This document shows positions 6,358-13,883 of a DNA stretch of 13,883 bases, piece after piece. The position numbers and the translations under genes were made by a program. The notes under the pieces were generated by a model, which worked only from the letters and a program-made list of their open reading frames with translations, was not told where the DNA came from and made no database searches. How positions within the stretch are numbered: the stretch's first letter is position 1; the number at the start of each line of letters is the position of its first letter. Source of the stretch: an uncultured Actinomycetes bacterium (GTDB lineage Bacteria > Actinomycetota > Actinomycetes > Nanopelagicales > Nanopelagicaceae); assembly GCA_903845465.1 (NCBI GenBank), contig CAIMXQ010000143.1, positions 1 to 13,883 of the forward strand, given 5' to 3'.

Positions 6358-9300
6358 ATGGCACTCTCATCGAACTATCCCGCATCTCAGGGTCTCTACG
6401 ATCCTGCGAATGAACATGACGCATGCGGCGTTGCGATGGTTGCCACCCTTAATAAAGTTGCAACACATGAAATTGTAGAGAAAGCCCTCACCGCTCTTCG
6501 CAATCTCGAACACCGTGGTGCATCAGGTGCAGAACCAGATAGCGGAGATGGTGCTGGAATTCTTATTCGCGTACCAGATGCTTTCTATCAAGAAGTGACT
6601 ACCTTTGATTTACCAGCTGCAGACCACTACGCAACTGGAATTGCATTTATTGCGCAAGGCGTTGACGTAGCAGCAGTTATCGCACAGCTTGCATCTGAGG
6701 AAGGACTCAACGTTCTTGGATGGCGCGAACTTCCGATTGATTCATCCACGCTTGGTAAAACAGCCGTATCTGTCATGCCTCAGTTCCAGCAGCTATTTAT
6801 ATCTGGCAAGAAGGGCGAGACAGGAATTGCACTCGATCGCCTAGCCTTTGCTCTGCGCAAACGTGCTGAACATGGATTAGATCTCTACTTCCCATCACTT
6901 TCATCACAAACAATTGTGTACAAAGGAATGCTCACAACAGGACAGCTTGAAGAATTCTTTCCAGATCTCAGCGATGAACGAGTCGTATCACCGCTTGCTC
7001 TTGTTCACTCACGTTTTTCTACAAACACATTTCCATCGTGGCCACTTGCTCACCCTTATCGATTCATTGCACATAACGGCGAAATCAATACCGTTAAGGG
7101 AAATCGCAACTGGATGCGTGCCCGCGAATCACTTCTTGCAAGTGATGTGATTGGTGGAGATCTCAAGCGCCTATTCCCAATCGTTGAAATGTCTGGTTCA
7201 GACTCTGCATCCTTTGATGAAGTACTCGAACTTCTCTACTTAGGCGGCCGATCACTTCCACATGCAGTGTTGATGATGATTCCTGAAGCGTGGGAGAACC
7301 ACGCGACGATGTCACAGAAGCGACGCGACTTTTATGCATTCCATGCATCTCTTATGGAGCCATGGGATGGACCAGCATGTGTGACTTTTACAGATGGACA
7401 CCAAGTAGGCGCAGTTCTCGATCGCAACGGGCTACGTCCTTCACGTTTCTGGGTCACCGATGATGGTCTTGTTGTATTGGCATCAGAGGTAGGCGTTCTC
7501 GATTTTCCTGCAGAAAAGATTGTCCGTAAGGGCCGCCTGCAGCCAGGAAAGATGTTCCTCGTCGATATCGAGGCAGGACGAATTATTGAAGATGATGAAA
7601 TTAAAGATTCACTTGCAGATTCAGCACCATATGGAAAGTGGCTCAGTGAGGGCATGGTCAAGCTCTCTGAACTTCCATCGCGCGAACATATTGTCTACCC
7701 ACATAAATCTGTAATTCGCCGTCAAAAAGCATTTGGTTACACTGAAGAAGAAATCAAAATCATTGTTACTCCTATGGCAAAGGGTGGGGGAGAAGCCCTT
7801 GGTTCGATGGGAACCGATACGCCAATCGCTGCGCTCTCTGCAAAGCCACGCCTACTCTTTGATTACTTCACCCAACTCTTTGCCCAAGTTACCAACCCAC
7901 CTCTTGATGCAATTCGAGAAGAGCTCGTGACGAGTTTGGGTGGTTCTCTTGGTCCTGAACATAATCTGCTTGATCCAGGACCTGAATCCTGCATGCAAAT
8001 CTCATTGGCTTTTCCTGTCATCGATAATGACGAACTTGCAAAGATTATTCACGTCAACGCAGATGATGACTACCCAGAACTTGAGGCATATGTTGTTCGT
8101 GGTCTCTTCCCAGTAACGGGCGATGGAAACACGCTGCGTGCTCGCCTTGAAGAGATTAAGCGCGAAGTCTCTGAAGCGATTGCAAAAGGTGCACACATCA
8201 TCGTTCTTTCTGATCGCGATGGCGATGCAGAAGATTGTCCTATTCCTTCACTATTGCTTACCGCTGCGGTTCACCATCACCTCATTCGCGAGAAGACTCG
8301 CACCAAAGTGGGTCTCGTTGTTGAAGCTGGCGATGTTCGCGAGGTTCACCATGTGGCACTTCTCATCGGATATGGCGCAGCAGCTGTCAACCCATACCTT
8401 GTTATGGAGACCGCCGAAGATCTCGTTAATCAAGGAGTAATCACCGGTATCGCTCCAGAAAAAGCTGTGCGCAATGTAATTAAGGCGCTCGGTAAAGGCG
8501 TTCTTAAAGTGATGTCGAAGATGGGTATCTCAACTATCGCTTCGTACACCGGAGCTCAAGTGTTTGAAGCAATCGGAATCGCTCAAGATGTTGTCGATGA
8601 ATTCTTTGTTGGAACCACTTCACGGCTCGGTGGCGTTGATCTCGATGTCATCGCTGAAGAGACCATCAAACGCCATCACTTCGCTTACCCAGTGGGCGGA
8701 GAAATTCCTGGCGCAAAACGTTTGGCTGTTGGAGGCGAGTATCAGTGGCGTCGTGATGGCGAACCGCACTTATTTAATCCAGAGACAGTCTTTGCGCTAC
8801 AACATTCGACTCGCAATAAGCGTTACGACATCTTTAAGCGCTACACGGGACAGGTCAATGATCAGAGTAAGGCTTTGATGACGTTGCGCGGACTATTCCA
8901 ATTTAAGGAAGGCACACGTACTCCAATTTCAATCGATGAAGTCGAACCGATTTCTGAAGTCGTCAAGCGCTTCTCAACAGGTGCCATGTCATACGGTTCT
9001 GTCTCTCAAGAAGTTCACGAGACTCTTGCAATTGCAATGAACCGACTTGGCGCGAAATCTAATACCGGTGAAGGCGGAGAAGATCCAGCACGTTTTATTC
9101 CAATGGCCAATGGTGATTCTAAAAAGAGTGCGATCAAACAGGTTGCATCTGGGCGCTTTGGTGTGACAAGTAATTACCTTATTAATGCAACTGATATTCA
9201 GATCAAGATTGCACAGGGCGCAAAGCCTGGTGAAGGCGGTCAACTTCCTGGATACAAGGTCTATCCATGGGTAGCAAAGGCACGTTACTCAACACCTGGC

Positions 9301-10875
9301 GTTGGCTTGATCTCGCCACCTCCACACCACGATATTTACTCCATCGAAGATTTAGCGCAACTCATTCACGACCTCAAGAATGCAAATAAGAATGCTCGTG
9401 TACACGTCAAGCTTGTTGCCGAGGTCGGCGTTGGAACAGTTGCAGCTGGTGTCTCTAAGGCACATGCAGATGTAGTGCTGATCTCTGGCCACGATGGCGG
9501 TACAGGTGCATCGCCACTTACATCACTGAAGCATGCAGGAGCTCCGTGGGAGCTTGGGCTTGCAGAAACACAGCAGACGCTACTTCTTAACAACTTGCGT
9601 GATCGCATCGTTGTTCAGGCAGATGGTCAACTCAAGACTGGTCGCGACGTTGTTATTGCAGCACTTCTTGGTGCAGAAGAATATGGATTTGCAACGGCTC
9701 CTCTTGTTGTCTCCGGTTGCATCATGATGCGTGTCTGCCATCTCGATACCTGCCCAGTGGGAGTTGCAACTCAGAACCCAGAACTTCGCAAGAAGTTCAC
9801 AGGTAAACCTGAATTCGTAGAAACATTCTTTGAATACATTGCTGAAGAAGTCCGCGAAATTCTTGCATCTCTCGGCTTCCGTACTCTCCAAGAAGCTATT
9901 GGCCACGTGGAATTTCTAGACACAAAGGATGCCGTTGAACATTGGAAGGCTAGCGGGCTTGATCTCTCACCATTGCTGGTGCGCCCTGATGTCGATTCAG
10001 CTCTGCATTGCACAACAACCCAAGATCATGGATTAGCTGCAGCCCTTGATAACACTTTGATTGATCTTTCAAAGTCCGCACTCGAGAACCGCGAACCAGT
10101 TCGCATCGATCTTCCAGTGCGTAACGTCAACCGCACAGTCGGAACCATGTTGGGTGCGGAAGTCACTCGCCGCTATGGTGCAGAAGGTCTTCCTGCGGGC
10201 ACCATCGATGTCACTCTCCATGGTTCTGCAGGTCAGTCACTCGGAGCATTTATTCCACAAGGTGTCTCACTTCGACTCTATGGCGATGCAAATGATTACG
10301 TCGGCAAGGGAATTTCAGGCGGTCGCGTTGTTGTACGCCCAGATGAGAAGGCAACATTTAAATCTGAGGCAAATGTCATTGCAGGAAATGTCATCGGTTA
10401 CGGTGCGACATCGGGAGAAATCTTTATCCGAGGCTTAGCGGGCGAACGTTTCTGCGTTCGAAATTCTGGAGCAACAGCAGTTGTCGAAGGCGTAGGCGAT
10501 CACGCCCTCGAATATATGACTGGCGGAACAGTTGTGATTCTTGGACAGACTGGTCGAAATATTGCAGCAGGTATGTCAGGTGGACGCGCATTCGTTCTCG
10601 ACCTCAATACAGCTGTAGTTAATACAGAAATGGTGGATGTTCTCGCTGTTCCTGCTGATCAGCGCGACATTGTGAAATCAATCGTGTCTTCATTCCATGT
10701 AGAGACTGGCTCCGAGATTGCATCTGCACTTCTTGCCAACTGGGATTCTGAAATTTCTCGTTTCTCTCTCATCATGCCTCGCGATTATGCAAAGGTGCTT
10801 GCCGCCATTGAACGCGCGACAAGAGAAGGACTTCCTATCGACGAGTACATCATGGAGGTTGCAGCAAATGGCTGA
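6358..10875 (+). CDS. gltB: Glutamate synthase (NADPH-type) large subunit
   Basis: The 1505-aa protein transfers the amide nitrogen of glutamine to 2-oxoglutarate, giving two glutamates, in complex with GltD. The glutaminase domain (about 23-430) begins at C23 in HDACGVAMVA, so the first 22 residues should be cleaved to expose the nucleophile. R219 in HSRFSTNTF and HNGEINT at 239-245 line that site. A central domain (about 470-760) precedes the FMN-binding synthase domain (about 800-1200) with MSYGS at 877-881, GEGGQLPG near 957 and GHDGGTGASP near 1044. C1121, C1127 and C1132 have the spacing of the 3Fe-4S cluster ligands of Azospirillum GltB. The GXGXG helix domain completes the protein from about 1240. 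Length is normal. The ATG is the first after an in-frame stop at 6331; AAGGGA at 6343-6348 is its likely ribosome site. Confidence 0.98.
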   Translation: MALSSNYPASQGLYDPANEHDACGVAMVATLNKVATHEIVEKALTALRNLEHRGASGAEPDSGDGAGILIRVPDAFYQEVTTFDLPAADHYATGIAFIAQGVDVAAVIAQLASEEGLNVLGWRELPIDSSTLGKTAVSVMPQFQQLFISGKKGETGIALDRLAFALRKRAEHGLDLYFPSLSSQTIVYKGMLTTGQLEEFFPDLSDERVVSPLALVHSRFSTNTFPSWPLAHPYRFIAHNGEINTVKGNRNWMRARESLLASDVIGGDLKRLFPIVEMSGSDSASFDEVLELLYLGGRSLPHAVLMMIPEAWENHATMSQKRRDFYAFHASLMEPWDGPACVTFTDGHQVGAVLDRNGLRPSRFWVTDDGLVVLASEVGVLDFPAEKIVRKGRLQPGKMFLVDIEAGRIIEDDEIKDSLADSAPYGKWLSEGMVKLSELPSREHIVYPHKSVIRRQKAFGYTEEEIKIIVTPMAKGGGEALGSMGTDTPIAALSAKPRLLFDYFTQLFAQVTNPPLDAIREELVTSLGGSLGPEHNLLDPGPESCMQISLAFPVIDNDELAKIIHVNADDDYPELEAYVVRGLFPVTGDGNTLRARLEEIKREVSEAIAKGAHIIVLSDRDGDAEDCPIPSLLLTAAVHHHLIREKTRTKVGLVVEAGDVREVHHVALLIGYGAAAVNPYLVMETAEDLVNQGVITGIAPEKAVRNVIKALGKGVLKVMSKMGISTIASYTGAQVFEAIGIAQDVVDEFFVGTTSRLGGVDLDVIAEETIKRHHFAYPVGGEIPGAKRLAVGGEYQWRRDGEPHLFNPETVFALQHSTRNKRYDIFKRYTGQVNDQSKALMTLRGLFQFKEGTRTPISIDEVEPISEVVKRFSTGAMSYGSVSQEVHETLAIAMNRLGAKSNTGEGGEDPARFIPMANGDSKKSAIKQVASGRFGVTSNYLINATDIQIKIAQGAKPGEGGQLPGYKVYPWVAKARYSTPGVGLISPPPHHDIYSIEDLAQLIHDLKNANKNARVHVKLVAEVGVGTVAAGVSKAHADVVLISGHDGGTGASPLTSLKHAGAPWELGLAETQQTLLLNNLRDRIVVQADGQLKTGRDVVIAALLGAEEYGFATAPLVVSGCIMMRVCHLDTCPVGVATQNPELRKKFTGKPEFVETFFEYIAEEVREILASLGFRTLQEAIGHVEFLDTKDAVEHWKASGLDLSPLLVRPDVDSALHCTTTQDHGLAAALDNTLIDLSKSALENREPVRIDLPVRNVNRTVGTMLGAEVTRRYGAEGLPAGTIDVTLHGSAGQSLGAFIPQGVSLRLYGDANDYVGKGISGGRVVVRPDEKATFKSEANVIAGNVIGYGATSGEIFIRGLAGERFCVRNSGATAVVEGVGDHALEYMTGGTVVILGQTGRNIAAGMSGGRAFVLDLNTAVVNTEMVDVLAVPADQRDIVKSIVSSFHVETGSEIASALLANWDSEISRFSLIMPRDYAKVLAAIERATREGLPIDEYIMEVAANG
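10854..10859 (+). promoter_or_regulatory. Strong ribosome binding site deciding the gltD start
   Basis: GGAGGT lies 8 nt before the ATG at 10868, inside the end of gltB. It is the best Shine-Dalgarno match in the window. It fixes the gltD start at 10868 rather than at the upstream in-frame ATG at 10718, which would lie deep inside gltB. Confidence 0.85.
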
Positions 10876-12322
10876 TCCAAAAGGATTTATGACTACTCCT
10901 CGCGAGACTCCCAAGCGCAGGCCGGTAGATATTCGTATCCAAGATTGGCGTGAGGTCTACGAACCACAATCAATCGAACACTTGCAGAAGCAGGCTGGTC
11001 GTTGCATGGATTGTGGAATTCCCTTCTGTCACTCAGGCTGCCCACTTGGAAATTTAATTCCCGAATGGAACGACTTGATGTGGCGTGGCGATAAGAATGA
11101 AGCTATCGATCGATTACATGCTACAAATAATTTCCCTGAATTCACTGGCCGCCTCTGTCCTGCTCCATGCGAAACAGCCTGTGTTGTTGGAATTAATCGA
11201 GATGCCGTCACCATTAAGCAGATTGAACTTCGCACAATCGAAGAGGCATTCGATGCAAATAACGTCAAGCCACTTGCGCCAGAACGTATTTCGGGAAAGA
11301 CCATCGCGGTCGTTGGCTCAGGACCTGCAGGTCTTGCAGCTGCACAACAGTTAACGCGTGCAGGGCACACTGTTGTTGTCTACGAACGTGCAGAAAAGAT
11401 TGGCGGCTTACTTCGCTATGGAATTCCAGAATTTAAGATGGAGAAGCACATCGTTGATCGTCGCCTTGCCCAGATGGAACAAGAAGGAACTCGCTTCCGT
11501 GCTGGTGTCAATGTTGGTGTCGAGCTCACAGGTTCGGATCTTCGCGCTAAATACGATGCAATTGTTCTTGCAGTAGGTGCAACCCAGTGGCGCGATCTTC
11601 CAATCCCAGGTCGCGATAACACAGGTATCTATCAAGCAATGGAATTTTTGCCGTGGGGCAATAAGCAGGCGCTCGGTGAAGTTGAAGTTCCCCCTATCAA
11701 CGTTGCAGGAAAACACGTCATCATCCTTGGTGGTGGAGATACTGGCGCAGATTGCCTCGGCACATCTGTTCGCCAGGGTGCAGCATCGGTTACTCAACTT
11801 GAGATCATGCCTCGTCCAACAGAAGAGCGTCCATCTTCACAACCGTGGCCTACATACCCAATGATCTATCGCGTATCAAGTGCACATGAAGAGCTTGATA
11901 ATCGAGTCTTCTCTGTCAGTACTCAAGAGTTTGTCGGCGATGGCAATGGAAACCTGAAAGCGCTCAAGATTGTCGAAACTAAATTCGAGAACGGAAAGTT
12001 TGAACCAGTTGCAGGAACCGAGAAAGAAATTCCTGCAGATTTTGTATTTCTTGCCATGGGATTCACTGGTCCAGAAAAGTCCGCTCTTATCGATCAACTC
12101 GAGGTTCAACTCGATGAACGAGGCAATATCAAGCGCGATGAGAATTTCCAAACATCCGAAGAAGGCATTTTCGTTGCAGGAGATGCTGGTCGAGGTCAAT
12201 CACTAATTGTCTGGGCAATTGCCGAAGGAAGATCTGCGGCAGCCGCTGTAGATACATATCTTTCGGGGGAGACTCAGTTGCCAGCTCCTATCGACCCCAC
12301 AACGCGCCCGTTGATGGTCTAA
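10868..12322 (+). CDS. gltD: Glutamate synthase small subunit
   Basis: The 484-aa flavoprotein passes electrons from NADPH through FAD and iron-sulfur clusters to GltB. The N-terminal region has two cysteine groups for two 4Fe-4S clusters: C46, C49, C54 and C58 (CMDCGIPFCHSGC), then C97, C101 and C105 (CPAPCETAC). The FAD dinucleotide fold starts at VVGSGPAGLAAA (148-159). The NADPH fold is ILGGGDTGADC (286-296). The second FAD contact is VAGDAGRGQSLIVWA (436-450). Length matches bacterial GltD. The start at 10868 overlaps the gltB end by 8 nt and has a strong ribosome site; the N-terminus MADPKGFMTT is typical. Related flavoprotein domains occur in other enzymes, but adjacency to gltB settles the identity. 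Confidence 0.97.
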   Translation: MADPKGFMTTPRETPKRRPVDIRIQDWREVYEPQSIEHLQKQAGRCMDCGIPFCHSGCPLGNLIPEWNDLMWRGDKNEAIDRLHATNNFPEFTGRLCPAPCETACVVGINRDAVTIKQIELRTIEEAFDANNVKPLAPERISGKTIAVVGSGPAGLAAAQQLTRAGHTVVVYERAEKIGGLLRYGIPEFKMEKHIVDRRLAQMEQEGTRFRAGVNVGVELTGSDLRAKYDAIVLAVGATQWRDLPIPGRDNTGIYQAMEFLPWGNKQALGEVEVPPINVAGKHVIILGGGDTGADCLGTSVRQGAASVTQLEIMPRPTEERPSSQPWPTYPMIYRVSSAHEELDNRVFSVSTQEFVGDGNGNLKALKIVETKFENGKFEPVAGTEKEIPADFVFLAMGFTGPEKSALIDQLEVQLDERGNIKRDENFQTSEEGIFVAGDAGRGQSLIVWAIAEGRSAAAAVDTYLSGETQLPAPIDPTTRPLMV

Positions 12323-12347
12323 CTTCTAAGTAACTACATAAGACAGA

Positions 12348-12360
12348 TAAGGTAAAGACA
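12348..12360 (+). promoter_or_regulatory. Possible leaderless promoter for pyk (TAAGGT, 6 nt before ATG)
   Basis: TAAGGT (12348-12353) fits TANNNT and ends 6 nt before the pyk ATG, the same geometry as before trpB and the VIT-family gene. The 37-nt gltD-pyk gap shows no hairpin and no clear -35. AAGGT could act as a ribosome binding site instead, so read-through from gltD remains possible. Confidence 0.35.
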
Positions 12361-13799
12361 TGCGCCGCGCCAAAATTGTTTGCACCATGGGTCCTGCAGT
12401 TGAATCTCCAGAGAAAGTCAGAGAACTCATCGCTGCTGGAATGAATATGGCTCGACTTAACTTGTCTCATGGTTCATATGAAGAGCATCAAGCTCGATTA
12501 GACCAAGTTCGTACAGCAGCGTTGGAGGCAGGAAAGCCGGTTGCAATCCTCGTCGACCTCCAAGGTCCAAAGATTCGCCTTGGCCGCTTTGCTAATGGTC
12601 CACACGATCTCGCTCGTGGAGATATCTTCACAATTACCACCGATGAAATTTCCGGAACAAAGGAACGCGTAGGTACTACATATAAGGGACTTCCCGGAGA
12701 TTGCAAAGCCGGCGATCGCATCCTGATTGATGATGGAAAAGTTACAGTTGAAGTTATTGAAGTTAAGGGCAATGACGTCATTACAAAATGCATTCAGCCA
12801 GGGGCTGTCAGCAATAACAAGGGAATTAACTTGCCAGGGGTCGCAGTCTCAGTCCCAGCAATGTCTGAAAAAGATGGAGACGATCTTCGTTGGGGACTTC
12901 GCGCAGGTGCTGATTTCATTGCGCTCTCCTTCGTGCGAAGCGCTGCCGATGTCAAAGATGTACATGCGATTATGGATGAGGTCGGAATTCGCGTTCCAAT
13001 CATTGCAAAGATTGAGAAGCCGCAAGCGGTTGAGAATCTGGTAGAAATCGTTGCAGCCTTTGACGGAATCATGGTTGCGCGCGGAGATCTCGGCGTGGAG
13101 CTTCCAATCGAAGATGTCCCTATGGTGCAAAAGCGCTGCGTCGAGCTGGCACGTGATGCTGCCAAGCCAGTTATTGTTGCAACGCAGATGCTTGATTCAA
13201 TGATTACCAACTCGTCTCCGACTCGCGCAGAGGCAACAGATTGCGCAAATGCCGTCCTCGATGGCGCAGATGCGCTGATGCTCTCTGGTGAAACATCCGT
13301 TGGTGCATTTGCAATTCAAGCAGTTGAGACAATGGCACGCATTATCGAGCGTACCGAGGAACTTGGTCTCGACCGTATTCGCCCACTAACAAACCTTCCA
13401 CGAAGCAAAGGCGGCGCAATCACTAAAGCCGCTGCAGAGGTAGGGCTTGTTGTCGGTGCAAAGTTCCTCGTTACCTTTACGCAATCAGGTGACTCTGCGC
13501 GACGCATCTCGCGCCTGCGTTCACCGATTCCCATTCTTGCGATCACTCCCGAGATCGGTACCTACAACCGCCTTGCACTCTCATGGGGCGTTGAGCCATT
13601 GGTAACTCCCATGGTCAAGCACACTGATGAGATGGTGCTGCAAGCTGACAAGATGTTGATCGAAGGTAAGCGCGCGGAAATTGGCGAACTTGTGATGATT
13701 GTTGCTGGTTCACCTCCAGGAATTCCTGGCTCAACGAATGCGATGCGCGTACACAAGGTTGGCGATGCGGTTAATGGCGTTGTCGCTGCCTACCGTTAA
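12360..13799 (+). CDS. pyk: Pyruvate kinase
   Basis: The 479-aa enzyme transfers phosphate from phosphoenolpyruvate to ADP in the last step of glycolysis. The N-terminus MRRAKIVCTMGPA starts the barrel directly, and R32, N34 and S36 (ARLNLSHG) contact substrate and cations. The signature IIAKIEKPQAVENL contains the catalytic K217 and the metal ligand E219, and VARGDLGVELP holds D243. The B domain lies at about 72-165. The C-terminal allosteric domain (about 345-479) includes TQSGDSARRISRLR. At the site that separates K+-dependent from K+-independent enzymes the sequence is DLQGPKIR (L67, K71), as in the independent group, not TKGPEIR. Length is normal. It stands 37 nt after gltD and may be transcribed separately. 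Confidence 0.98.
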   Translation: MRRAKIVCTMGPAVESPEKVRELIAAGMNMARLNLSHGSYEEHQARLDQVRTAALEAGKPVAILVDLQGPKIRLGRFANGPHDLARGDIFTITTDEISGTKERVGTTYKGLPGDCKAGDRILIDDGKVTVEVIEVKGNDVITKCIQPGAVSNNKGINLPGVAVSVPAMSEKDGDDLRWGLRAGADFIALSFVRSAADVKDVHAIMDEVGIRVPIIAKIEKPQAVENLVEIVAAFDGIMVARGDLGVELPIEDVPMVQKRCVELARDAAKPVIVATQMLDSMITNSSPTRAEATDCANAVLDGADALMLSGETSVGAFAIQAVETMARIIERTEELGLDRIRPLTNLPRSKGGAITKAAAEVGLVVGAKFLVTFTQSGDSARRISRLRSPIPILAITPEIGTYNRLALSWGVEPLVTPMVKHTDEMVLQADKMLIEGKRAEIGELVMIVAGSPPGIPGSTNAMRVHKVGDAVNGVVAAYR

Positions 13800-13839
13800 T
13801 CCACAGTTGCTTTCGTTTCGTCTATCTTCCTTCTTCTAA

Positions 13840-13845
13840 TACGAT
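13840..13845 (+). promoter_or_regulatory. Candidate -10 of a promoter for the downstream tRNA
   Basis: TACGAT fits TANNNT and sits 10 nt before the inferred tRNA 5' end. TTCGTC at 13817-13822 is 17 nt upstream but is a poor -35. The spacer 13800-13839 is pyrimidine-rich and shows no hairpin that could end pyk transcription. Confidence 0.3.
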
Positions 13846-13855
13846 AGGGGCTTAC

Positions 13856-13883
13856 GCCTCGGTACTCCAACGGTAGAGAGGGC
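13856..13883 (+). tRNA. Probable tRNA gene, 5' part only, cut by the window edge
   Basis: GCCTCGG could be the 5' acceptor strand, followed by TA (positions 8-9). The D arm would be CTC paired with GAG around CAACGGTA, keeping the A14, GG and A21 pattern of a D loop. Bases after 13880 would begin the anticodon stem. The anticodon and the 3' half are missing, so the identity cannot be given. The D stem appears to be 3 bp, without the usual G10. It could be a chance match. Confidence 0.5.

Noticed and set aside
10718..10867. N-terminal extension of gltD by 50 codons from an in-frame ATG
   Set aside because: It lies wholly inside the conserved end of gltB. A strong ribosome site and the family-typical N-terminus mark 10868 as the start.
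11408..11797. 129-codon open frame on the minus strand
   Set aside because: It mirrors the NADPH-binding region of gltD. Its composition looks like a reading-frame shadow, and no family is recognisable.
13846..13860. Short hairpin GGGGC-TTAC-GCCTC as a pyk terminator
   Set aside because: The stem is only 5 bp with one G-T pair, there is no T-run, and its right half overlaps the probable tRNA acceptor strand.
1..13883. CRISPR array, insertion sequence, prophage or defence island
   Set aside because: There are no regularly spaced repeats, transposase or integrase motifs or terminal inverted repeats. Nearly every base lies in conserved housekeeping genes of even composition.

Overview
The window is 13.9 kb of chromosomal core metabolism, all on the + strand, from an actinobacterium. 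Evidence for the phylum is the gene order: trpE, a small membrane gene, trpC, trpB, trpA, a thioredoxin-fold gene and lgt, followed by gltB, gltD and pyk. As I recall, much of this order is shared with Streptomyces and part of it with Mycobacterium. Base composition looks balanced by eye (not counted), far from the high GC of those genera. The genes also abut or overlap almost everywhere. Together this suggests a streamlined, lower-GC lineage such as the freshwater acI group (Nanopelagicales); that placement is an inference.

Region 1 (1-3590) is a tryptophan operon. It holds the 3' part of trpE, a 52-codon single-pass membrane gene coupled at both ends by overlapping start and stop codons, then trpC, trpB and trpA. 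trpD, trpG and trpF are absent; actinobacteria commonly use PriA for the TrpF step. Region 2 (3587-6259) continues without a real gap into envelope genes: a MauE/DoxX-type membrane redox protein, a membrane-anchored DsbA-like thiol oxidoreductase, lgt (lipoprotein diacylglyceryl transferase) and a VIT/CCC1-type metal transporter. Spacing from trpE to the transporter never exceeds 9 nt, so one long transcript is possible, perhaps with internal starts before trpB and the transporter.

Region 3 (6260-12322) begins with a 98-nt gap holding a perfect 10-bp inverted repeat around a possible -10 element, directly before gltB. gltB and gltD (NADPH-type glutamate synthase, large and small subunits) overlap by 8 nt. 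Region 4 (12323-13883) holds pyk (pyruvate kinase with the K+-independent sequence signature), a short pyrimidine-rich spacer and what looks like the 5' end of a tRNA gene cut by the window edge.

Functionally, glutamate synthase supplies the amino-group economy, pyruvate kinase acts on phosphoenolpyruvate (a precursor of chorismate), and the trp genes consume chorismate. The Dsb-like pair and Lgt act on exported proteins. I found no mobile element, CRISPR array, phage gene, broken gene or defence system, and nothing that makes the window a new multi-gene system. The points most worth following are the shrunken Trp-operon membrane protein (655-813) and the palindrome at the gltB start.
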